Assembly: GCF_040954645.1 (NCBI RefSeq)
Contig: NC_092808.1
Coordinates: 115,918,049-115,982,048, forward strand
Source: Diabrotica undecimpunctata
Taxonomy: Eukaryota; Arthropoda; Insecta; Coleoptera; Chrysomelidae
Direction: 5' to 3'
DNA length: 64,000 nucleotides
Position numbers and translations under genes: made by a program. The notes beneath the pieces were generated by a model, which ran no database searches, was not told the DNA's origin, and saw only the letters and a list, made by a program, of their open reading frames with translations. Shown here in pieces: positions 55,949-64,000 of the stretch (positions within the stretch are counted from its first letter, which is position 1; each line of letters opens with the position of its first letter).

Positions 55949-57410
55949 CACTTGAGTGCAAAATAATCGACTCAAAATTATTTTGCGAAAGTACGTCTCC
56001 TGTTTTAATCTAAAAAGTGTAAATTTAAAAATATTTAGTGTACAATCATTAACCTCAATATTGAGTTTTAAAAAATTTTTGGTGAATTAGATGACGCATT
56101 ACAAATAAATAATGCAACACGTAGAGAGGGCGTCAGAATTTGACTCGTTGAAATCGACACGCACCAACTTAACGCGTTCGGTTAACATCATACACATCAT
56201 TTTCCATACCAACCCACTAATACATCAGTCACTTAAGTTTGCAACTGCATTACAAATGGATACCACATCCGTCAACGCAACTTAAGCAGAAGCATTATTG
56301 TCGGTACCAAGATACCGTTGAATATATCCGTTGACAAGGAGGAGGCTGTAAACGAATCACAACGGAGAGAGATGATCGATTTCTTGTATCGAAATCCCAG
56401 AGAAATCGACATTTGAGTGGTGCTAAACTCAAAGAAGAGCTTAGAGAGGTCATGGTGGGGTGACCAGCGTTTGGACAGTCAGAAGGAGACTAAAGGCAGC
56501 CAACCTGACACCAAAAAGGGCAGCTACGGGACCCAATCTAACTGCAGTCCAGAAGCAAAGGCGAATAGAATTTGCTAGCGAACATTTGGATTGGAACGAC
56601 TATCAATGGAGTCAAGTATTATTCTCCGATGAAAGTAGGATCTGCCTACATGGCGACGACAAGAGGCGTCGAGTCTATGGATAGCCAGGAGAGCGATTTG
56701 CCCAATTTTATATACGAGAAATTGTGTCATAAAGGCGGTCCTTATAATATATGTTTTGAGCAGGAAGTTCTATGGATGGGAAAACCGAGTTGTTTTTCGT
56801 GCCTGGTGGAGGACGTAGAGGAGGTTTAATGGCGGATCGTAACCTTAGAGACATTTTGGAGGAACATGTGGTTTCATACGCGGGATTTATTGGTGATGCC
56901 TATATTTTAATGCACGATGCCATATCACACGAGTCATCACCACCTATCTATCTGAGATGGGTATACCTACAATAAATTTGCCTGCGTTAAGCCCGGACAT
57001 AAATCCAATAGAGCATGTTTGGGATGAGCTCAAACAAAGGGTCCGGGACAGAAATCATGCACCAAGGAGCATAATAGAATTGAGAGCTGCGCTTGAGAGC
57101 GATCCATGCAAAATCGATTGAAAAATATAATTAAGAGTAGGGGTGGTAATATCAAATACTAAATAATTAAGAAATTCATGTTGTAATTGATGATTTCTCT
57201 ATTCATAACGTCTTCCTTGCGTTAGTTCCATTGAAGAATATTTAGGAAATTCTGTTTGTATTGCATATTGTTTTTATAATGCGTCTTCCAAAGTTCAATA
57301 ATAAAGTTATTGTTTGCACATTACATTTTTTTATTTTCATACTTTTTACATTAAAACAGAAGGTGTAATCTCAAATATCGCTTTTGAGTCGATTATTTTG
57401 CACTGAAGTG
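55949..57410 (+). mobile_element. Tc1-like element with 29-bp terminal repeats and TA duplication
   Basis: Left end CACTTGAGTGCAAAATAATC (55949 on), right end complementary to 57410 with one mismatch over 29 bp; TA at 55947-55948 and 57411-57412. Length 1462 bp, typical for Tc1. The transposase is on the plus strand. Confidence 0.95.
56256..57121 (+). pseudogene. Tc1-like transposase
   Basis: After a degraded N-terminus, GGGCKRITTERDDRFLVSKS and SGAKLKEEL mark the HTH and linker. Then VTSVWTVRRRLKAANL (second HTH), DYQWSQVLFSDESRICLHGD (first catalytic Asp), an in-frame stop near 56685, GGGRRGGLMADRNLRDILEE, GDAYILMHDAISHE (second Asp in MHD; the usual NARPH following it is lost), and in another frame NLPALSPDINPIEHVWDELK (third catalytic Glu), ending DPCKID at 57121. 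Four or more lesions; the catalytic acids themselves are still readable. Confidence 0.85.
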
Positions 57411-57412
57411 TA

Positions 57413-57879
57413 TTTGGCTAATTCCGGTTATACCGGAATTTATTACAAAATATATTACGGTTCTTTGTAAAGTTGGCTAAAAAAACTCCCTATAGTGTTC
57501 ATACTTTGATCTCCACTCTCAATGATTGTGCCTTTATTCATTTCTTAATTTGTGAATATTTTTTCTTTTAGTGGCCATATTTTGCTGAGTACTTTCAACC
57601 TTTTTCTTCTATTACTCCAGTTATTTCCACCATTTTGTATCGTTTCAAATCCTATTTATCGTCATTTTTAATTGTCTTAAAAACCGCGATTTTCAACAAT
57701 ATAGCTATACACAAAAAAATAAGAATCAAAATACTGTGTAAATACTATAAGAAACGAAACTTGAAGGGAAATATCTGGAAATTAAAGGTCTGCGAAAGAA
57801 ATACACTATACTTAAATTACACAAAAAGAGGCTGCTAGTATACGAAATAAAAGATCATACAATCTTGTCGATAAAGATA
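57413..57879. other. No recognisable gene
   Basis: TTCCGGTTATACCGGAA near 57422-57438 is a short perfect palindrome; otherwise nothing supported. Confidence 0.45.
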
Positions 57880-58830
57880 ATAACCTTAATGTAAACTACA
57901 TCGATAAACTAACAAGATGGGTACATTAAAGAACTTTTTGGCCGTGAACGACAAGTAAAAGAAATACAAAATTTTATAACAGGTTCAACAGTAACAATGG
58001 AATAATTGGAAAATGCAATAAAAATAGCCAAAAGCAGAAAACCCACGATACAAGCTGAAATACCAACAGAAATACTTAAGATAGTAGGAAATACAGGAAA
58101 ACATTCACTTTTTAGCCTTTAAAATTAACTATACAAAACCGGTTCAACAGTTTTACTTAACTCTGTATTTGCGACGTTTTCAAAATCTTTCTTAAGATAA
58201 TTCACCAGAATTTATGCTAGAATCAAAGAAGAAATCAGAATAGATGGAAAATGATTTCCGTAATAGTCTTGGAATAAGAGAAGCAGTATTAAGTGGGCAA
58301 GTTTGTGGTTCAGAATTGTAGAAATGTCACAAAAATCATCCTGTATATATTGTTGACGAGTTGGAATCGACGACAAAGATTTAAGAATTATACAAAATTT
58401 CTACTATCACCAGTAAATAAACGTCAGAATTGGCCTGAATACTTCTAAATAAATTGAAATTCTTCGTAGGGTTAGACAGAGGTGCTTGTTTGTCTGTTAT
58501 TCCATTTTGTTAACACTGCTTTTTAATCTGTATTCTCAGCATATTCTCAAAAAGGTACTTGCCAGAGTTGATGTCGCTATCACGGTCAACAAAAAAAAAA
58601 GATCAGTGATCTGAAATATGTGGATAATATTGTGTTGCTTGCGGAAAAACTACAGTTATTAATTGTAAGTATTACTGGAGAATGCGAAGAATATGGCTCA
58701 AAACTTACCATTGACTATAATACCGATATCCACCTGGCAAGTGCCTCTTTGAGAATATGCCCGGAATACAGATTAAATAGCAGTGGTAACAAGATGCACC
58801 CCTATCCAACTCTTTAGAGCGGCTATGTAG
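57880..58830 (+). pseudogene. APE-type LINE RT remnant
   Basis: KIAKSRKPTIQAEIPTEILK (RT start), then DDKDLRIIQNFYYHQ, IEILRRVRQRCLF, LFNLYSQHILKKVL and LKYVDNIVLLAEKLQLL (the YADD box decayed to YVDN, near 58613-58650), in changing frames. The blocks and order match the LINE at 26109-28172. Heavily decayed and truncated. Confidence 0.65.
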
Positions 58831-59175
58831 AAGATCTAAACGTGAAATTAAATATTTTCGATTCAGTCAGTCCTTCATTTAGTCAGTCAGTTATCATCTG
58901 TTTTGCTTTGACAATTGTAGAAGACACATTTTTGGGCAAATATCTTAATTTTGGTTTCGAAAACTAAGAAATCTTCGGATTTAGACTGTTTGTTCCTAGA
59001 TGGCGCCATAGCGTCCGGCACGTCACACTAAATGGTGCGTCCCTGTTGCAATTTTACATATTTTACGTACTTATGCTAAAGATTTTTAACAAATACTTGA
59101 CATTTATTAAAATTTTGTAAATTAGTCAATTTTCATAAATGTAGGCTTTAATTTTTACTTTTAATTTAGGGCAAA
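58831..59175. other. No recognisable gene
   Basis: Contains AGTCAGTCAGTTATCA near 58876, also seen near 8680; nothing else supported. Confidence 0.45.
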
Positions 59176-59185
59176 AAATCAATCA
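59176..59185. repeat. LINE target site duplication (3' side)
   Basis: AAATCAATCA, repeated at 60011-60020. Confidence 0.8.
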
Positions 59186-60010
59186 CCTTCTTCTTAAGGT
59201 GCCTTCTCCATTACTGAAGATTGGCTATAACTACAGCAAATTGCTCTCTATCTTGAGCTGTTCTTATTATCGAATATGTGTCCATGCCTGTCTAGTCTCT
59301 TACATTCTTCAACCAGGAGCATTTTCTTCTTCCTGGACCTCTTCTTCTTCCACTTTCCCTTCCATTATAAATCGTAGGAAGTTGTATTTTTCTCCTCTGT
59401 AAATATGTCCTAGATAACTCGTTTTTCTGTTTTTTACAATATTTAGGAGTTCTCTCTCAGTACCCATTCTTCTGAGGACCTCGTTGTTGGTCACGTGCTC
59501 TGTCCAAGAGATCTTCAGTATCCTTCAAAAAACCCACATCTCAAAGGCTTCTATACGCCTCATAATTGTAATTCCGAGAGTCCATGTTTCCACTCCGTAT
59601 AGTAATATGGAATAAATAAACATTTTTATAAATTGGTATCGGATATCCAACGATAACGTAGAGTTTATTAGGAATTTTTTCATTCGTTGAAATGCGGACC
59701 TGGCATATTCTATACGAGCACGTATTTCGACCTCGTGGTCAAGGTCGTTTGTTATTCAAAAACCAACATACTGGAATCTTTGTACTGGTTCTATATGTTT
59801 GTTATAGATACAAATATTAATGTCGACATTTGGTGCACGTGTAACAGCCATTACTTTTGTTTTATTTGTGTTTATATTTAGTCCCAAGCTATCTCCCTCT
59901 CTGGTTATGACATTCAAAAGTCGTTGTAAACCTTTAGCACTGTCCGCAATAATAACGGTGTCGTCTACGTATCTTAAGTTGTTTACGTATTCTCCGTTGA
60001 TCATTGTCCG
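59186..60010 (-). mobile_element. APE-type LINE, short 5'-truncated copy with target duplication
   Basis: An 825-bp insertion with exact 10-bp duplications and an (AAG)n tail on the minus strand. Contains the end of RT and the C-terminal domain of the same LINE group as 26109-28172. Confidence 0.85.
59309..60004 (-). pseudogene. LINE ORF2 end: RT active site to C-terminus
   Basis: MINGEYVNNLRYVDDTVIIA (catalytic box YVDD near 59970), TNKTKVMAVTRAPNV, PVQRFQYVGF, a stop near 59755, IDVRYQFIKMFIYSILLYGV-type thumb sequence near 59620, a stop near 59525, then VTNNEVLRRMGTEREL, TSYLGHIYRGEKYNFL and an acidic end (EEEEVQEEENAPG) where relatives have a basic GKRGIGRRR segment. Only a few lesions, so young. 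Confidence 0.8.
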
Positions 60011-60020
60011 AAATCAATCA
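60011..60020. repeat. LINE target site duplication (5' side)
   Basis: AAATCAATCA, partner of 59176-59185. Confidence 0.8.
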
Positions 60021-60530
60021 TAATATACTATAAATAATTAATCACTTAATATTTTAGTTGTTAAAAAATATTATTAATAAATTTGTAAATTTATTATTAA
60101 ATTTGCCACAGGCATTTGCTCTCTGATTAATAGTCGATCGTGTTTATTCATAGATAATGTGAACCAGTCCGTTGTAGCCATTTTATGATTAAGCCATGTA
60201 TCAGGTACAGCAATGACATTCGTATTAGCCATAGCAAGTTCATAAGCTAATATTTTAATGTTTTGTGAACTGAATCCATAATAAATTTGTCATATACTTG
60301 ACATTTTAATAGTTTCATGACATGACACTTGGACGTTGACAGATGTCATGGGACGTTACTTACTTCATTACTTACGGAGTTACGTTATGTAGGTTACCAC
60401 ACACAAGTTTTTAATTAGTAAAATAAAGGAACATAAAGTAAATTCAACACCGTTTTCATTACATTACACGTACCTACATATACAACAAAATGTTTTATGA
60501 ATATATTATGTACTCAATAATCAATATTAT
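60021..60530. other. No certain gene
   Basis: The minus strand at about 60285-60105 is open (ELAMANTNVIAVPDTWLNHK and onward) and slightly resembles a LINE endonuclease start, but not enough to call. Confidence 0.35.
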
Positions 60531-60975
60531 ACTATCCACCCTACCCTACCACAAGATGTTGACTATATTTTCAAATATGCAATGCCAAAGAAGTTAACAG
60601 CCACAATTACTCGACTGAAAACTAATCACGGTGCATTCCCAGCTCACTTGGCTAAGTTAAATATTATCCCTTCTGGGGTATGCTCATGCGATAATATATC
60701 ACAATGTGACATCAACCATATTCTTTTTAAGTGCGATAAACATAGGTATGAAACAGATCAGCTGTATTCAAAACTATCAGAACTTAAAATTCAGACTCCC
60801 ATAAACATCACCCATTTACTCTCCTTAGATAGTAGAGAAGTATACGAACTAATATGTAACTTTTTATTTAAAGTTGGTTACATTATTTAAAATATAATAT
60901 CTTACATTACAATTCTGTGGCTAAAGGACTAGTTTCCAAGCCAACTCACCAAACACACACACACACACACACATA
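60531..60975 (+). pseudogene. LINE ORF2 C-terminal zinc domain with (CA)n tail
   Basis: The frame 60582-60890 reads TATITRLKTNHGAFPAHLAK, a CSCDN segment and CDINHILFKCDKHRYETD. This is the Cys/His C-terminal domain that follows RT/RNase H in Jockey/R1/I-type LINEs (RLRTNHG...C.C....DLNHLLF.C). It ends FLFKVGYII, and the 3' end is a (CA)n run at 60953-60972. Only the last few hundred bases of the element are present. Confidence 0.7.
60953..60972. repeat. (CA)n microsatellite
   Basis: Ten CA units at the 3' end of the LINE fragment. Confidence 0.95.
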
Positions 60976-61029
60976 TTATGTACTCATATAGTTTAATACT
61001 CTAGTTGATCTGAGAACATCTGTCTTGGT

Positions 61030-61212
61030 TTAGCATATTCCATTGTAATCTTTTTTTCTTAAAAATCTAAGCAACGTCATTTTGTCGATCTCCAAGGCCG
61101 TAGCTGCTTTCCGCATAGACCTCGTTCGTGCTTTGACGGCTTCATAGGCTTTTTCGAAGTTTTCAATTGGGATTTTTCCTCGATCCGTCTTCCTAGTATA
61201 GTTCCGCACCAT
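61030..61212 (-). pseudogene. Pipsqueak/CENP-B-type HTH exon (pogo/Tigger-like)
   Basis: From ATG at 61212 the minus strand reads MVRNYTRKTDRGKIPIENFE followed by KAYEAVKARTRSMRKAATAL and a second helix with MTLLRFLRKK. This is the psq-type helix-turn-helix with the RKT.RGK..E start typical of pogo-superfamily transposases and derived proteins. Only this N-terminal unit is present; no DDE domain follows downstream on the minus strand (which is occupied by the LINE tail). It could be a transposon remnant or a first exon. Confidence 0.55.
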
Positions 61213-61233
61213 ATTTCTGTATAAAAAGAACAA

Positions 61234-61686
61234 GATATTAAACCGTATTAGTTGTGCCTTAAATCAAACTAACATCTAAATCAAGAAGACTAAAAAATTG
61301 AAATTTTCATAAAACTTTCACCATTAGATACACTATGAATTACACTAACAGTGAATTTACTTTAGAAGATATTTATCTTCTTGCTGGTATATTCACTCAA
61401 ACACAACAAATCACTTTGCTCTAATGAAAACAAACATTTAATTATAAATCCGCCTAGAGTTTTCCGTTAACAGTAAGACTTCGGCACTGCGTCACAATAA
61501 ACAGAAGCTTCTACTTACTTATTTACTGTCTAAAGATGCACGTCAGCCCAATGTCCCTGCTGTATCAACTTGCTCACGTATCAACTTGCCTCGCTCGCCC
61601 CTATTTACTTTTTTCGGATTTTTTTAAATTGCTTATAACTTAAAAACTATCAACTTTAAAAAACAATAACATAAGACCTTTTTTGT
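61234..61686. other. No recognisable gene
   Basis: Nothing supported on either strand. Confidence 0.5.
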
Positions 61687-61690
61687 TTAA
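61687..61690. repeat. piggyBac target site duplication TTAA (left)
   Basis: Directly before CCCTTAACTAGTCGC; partner at 63993-63996. Confidence 0.85.
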
Positions 61691-63992
61691 CCCTTAACTA
61701 GTCGCTACATGGTCAAAAATACCGAACGTATTAAAAATTGCTAATACTTCGGAAAAAAATTTCATTTGGCAACCACGGCTTTCAGTAGCTTAATCATTTT
61801 ATACAAGGAGCCTCAGTACTAAATCAGAGTAGCGGGAGGTTTGTTGATTAGGAGTTACAGCGCAAAGGTCATAGTTTCTAAATGTAATTAGTCATCAAAT
61901 TTTAAATTACTTTGCAGCAAATTACTATTACGATTTTTTATAATTTTCTTTGTTCTATTATTGAAAATCAAATATTACTTTTTTTAAATTTTAAGCTACA
62001 GCAAACTTTTATATATACATAACTTGTTTGGCTTTATTTTTAGAATGGACTATGAGAAGGAACAAAGGAGACTTCAAGACCTCATGGAAGAAGAACCGCT
62101 TGATATAGAATATGACGACGGCGATGACGAGAATGAAGTAAAAGTAACTTTGGAAAGCGAACAAGAACAGGATTTAGAGGAAATAGGAGAAGTTTTACTG
62201 AATAATGTACAAGAAGAAAGTGTTTTTAGGGGAAAAGATGGTGCAGTGTGGAGAAAGCATCAAAAAAAAAACAAAAGGGTACGTATAAGCAAGCCCAATT
62301 TAGTAAAACAATCACCTGGGCCTAATAGATTTACGAAAAAGTTGAAAGACATTTATGAAATATGGAGTTATTTCATTGATGAGGACATGATTTACATAAT
62401 TGTAGAATCCACTAATAAATACATTGAAAGTATATTTCTCTAGGGAGAGGGATGCAAAGCTTACAAACCCATCTGAAATTCACGCTCTATAGGCCTTTCA
62501 TATTTGGCAGGGACATATAAAGCCCATCACCTGAATACAGAAGATATCTGGCAAACTAATGGCGAAGGTATCGAAATATCTAGACTAGTTATGTCCTTAT
62601 CCCGATTTTGGTTTCTTCTAAGATGCGTTAGATTTGATGATCGTGTTTCGTGAAGAACGTAGGAGACTGGATAAGATGACCGCCATCCGAGTATTTTTTG
62701 ACAAATTCGTAGAAAAGTGTAATTCGGGATATAACTCTTAGCAAAATTTAACATGCGATGAAATGCTTCCTGGATTTTTAGGGAATTGCCCTTGGATACA
62801 ATATATTCCAAGCAAACCCTCAAAGTATGGTCTCAAATTTTTTAGTTTATGTGATGCTGAAATGTATTATACCATAAATATGGAGGTTTATGTGGGTCGT
62901 CAACCAGATGGCCCATTTAGTGCAGACAATTTCCTGAAATAAGTTGTAAAAAGAATGTGTGCGCAAATAAAGAATTCTGGGCGCAACATTACTCTAGATA
63001 ATTGGTTCATTAGCATTACTCTAATAGACGTTTTTAAAAGAGAATTTGGATTGACTGTTGTGGGGACCATTAGAAAGAACAAAAGGGAACTGCCCCCTGA
63101 ATTACTTCAAGGATCTCATCCTCTAAAATCAAGTATGTTCGCCTTTAGCGATACATGTTCCTTAGTGTCGTATATCCCCAAAAAGAAGAAAGTTGTATTG
63201 CTTGTTTCAAGTCTACATGATGACGAAGCTATAGATAGAGAAACATTTAAACATTATAAACCAGAAATTCTGACGTTTTATAACAATACAAAAGGCGGGG
63301 TTAACGTCGTTGATCAGCTATGTTCCTCTTATGATGTTTCGCGAAAAACAAGACGTTAAGCCCATGGTAATTTTTAACACCATACTAAATATCGCAGGCA
63401 TTAATTCACTAGTGATTCATGCAAGTAACAACCTTGCTGATAATAAAATGCATAGAAGAAATTTTTTGAAGCATTCAGTATTTTCTGTTATGGATGAACA
63501 TCTACGGGTCCGAGCAATAGTAGACAATTTAAATAGAGATCTGAAGTCACGTATTAAGGCCATATGTAATATTTCTAACACTCCAACGAATGAAGGAGTA
63601 CATGGTAGATGCTACTTTTGCGACCGTAAAAAGAACCGGAAAACGGCTGTTTCCTGCTGTAAATGTAATATGTTTTTATGCAGAGAACAAACACGTGCAG
63701 TATGCGAAGAGTATCAAACTGAACTTATTCGGATTAACTAAAAGTTTCCTTTTTCTTTATCGGAGTAGAAAATAGTTTTTTTAATGTTCCGTCCAGTGTT
63801 TTTAACATTAGTTAACTTTTTATAATATTTTGTAATATGTTACTCTACTTATTAAACCTTAATAAAATCGTGTTTTACTTAAACTGGTTCCAAATCCTTT
63901 TATTAACACACACTAAGAAGTAAAAGACCAAACGGTCGTTTCGACCGCGCGCGACTACTAATTTTTAAAAATACCTAGCGACTACTGAAGTG
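61691..63992 (+). mobile_element. piggyBac element with both ends and TTAA duplication
   Basis: Left end CCCTTAACTAGTCGC and right end GCGACTACTGAAGTG are inverted repeats with mismatches (CACTTCAGTAGTCGC on the complement). Length 2302 bp. It is a different family from the elements at 6134 and 50244. Confidence 0.85.
62045..63741 (+). pseudogene. piggyBac transposase
   Basis: The likely start is ATG at 62045, just after a tttatttttag that could be a splice acceptor. Acidic N-terminus (MDYEKEQRRLQDLMEEEPLD), then SPGPNRFTKKLKDIYEIWSY, a stop near 62443, HLNTEDIWQTNGEGIEISRL, LTCDEMLPGFLGNCPWIQYI (first Asp), KYGLKFFSLCDAEMYYTINM, VGRQPDGPFSADNF, a stop, SGRNITLDNWFISITLIDVF (second Asp), KKKVVLLVSSLHDDEAI, KGGVNVVDQLCSSYDVSRKT, and a C-terminal zinc region (GRCYFCDRKKNRKTAVSC, then CNMFLC). 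Catalytic acids are present; about five stops or frameshifts make it inactive. Confidence 0.85.
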
Positions 63993-63996
63993 TTAA
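63993..63996. repeat. piggyBac target site duplication TTAA (right)
   Basis: Partner of 61687-61690, four bases before the window end. Confidence 0.85.
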
Positions 63997-64000
63997 AGTG

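Noticed and set aside
60105..60285. LINE endonuclease start on the minus strand
   Set aside because: The frame is open and vaguely similar, but the catalytic residues expected in an APE domain could not be placed.

Overview
The window looks like a transposon graveyard from an animal genome, most likely an insect and plausibly a beetle. It is very AT-rich with long (TA)n tracts, and every recognisable protein belongs to a mobile element typical of arthropods: Penelope-like elements, APE-type LINEs, piggyBac, Tc1/mariner relatives, hAT and a THAP-bearing element. No intact host gene was found. The only recognisable cellular gene is a broken FAD synthase fragment that was picked up by, or inserted into, a DNA transposon. 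Almost every reading frame is interrupted, so most genes are given as pseudogenes. All family calls come from reading motifs by eye, without a database search.

Layout. 1-3590: a near-perfect palindrome made of two Penelope-like copies tail to tail around (TA)n, embedded in a mariner transposase remnant. 4326-8193: Jockey and RTE-like LINE remnants, a further Penelope end at a TA tract, and an internally deleted piggyBac (6134-7764) nested in a LINE. 9156-9818: a foldback MITE. 10895-20000: LINE pieces, including an I-clade copy with clean target-site duplications (12470-14262), a CR1-like copy (14461-16830) and an internally deleted I-clade copy with ORF1 (17756-19985). 21007-30010: hammerhead-ribozyme-bearing Penelope ends, then two inverted copies of an intron-containing piggyBac gene flanking a mariner-like element with very long inverted repeats (23394-25651). 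The right piggyBac copy is split by a LINE with its duplicated target site. 30450-31610: a CR1-like LINE.

32965-37345: a mariner-like element with about 640-bp inverted repeats. Its transposase is broken, and its right repeat was invaded by a palindromic FAD-synthase fragment and by a LINE. 39040-41980: a second Penelope family followed by a head-to-head palindrome of Penelope 3' ends, each with a hammerhead motif, between two TA tracts. 42600-43260: a hAT-type remnant. 44450-47425: a LINE with nearly complete ORF1 and endonuclease but the reverse transcriptase core deleted. 50244-52542: piggyBac with a 17-nt first exon. 52638-55120: a THAP-domain foldback element. 55949-57410: a Tc1-like element. 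57880-60975: LINE pieces. 61691-63992: another piggyBac with clean ends.

Recurring theme. Inverted duplication appears at every scale: LINE- and Penelope-sized palindromes, the captured host gene fragment, a foldback MITE, transposons with inverted repeats of hundreds of bases, and a 19-bp inversion inside a piggyBac pseudogene. Long TA tracts sit at the centre or edges of the Penelope palindromes. The most interesting items are the Penelope palindromes with hammerhead ribozymes at (TA)n, the captured FAD synthase fragment, and the shared 17-nt first exon of two piggyBac copies.
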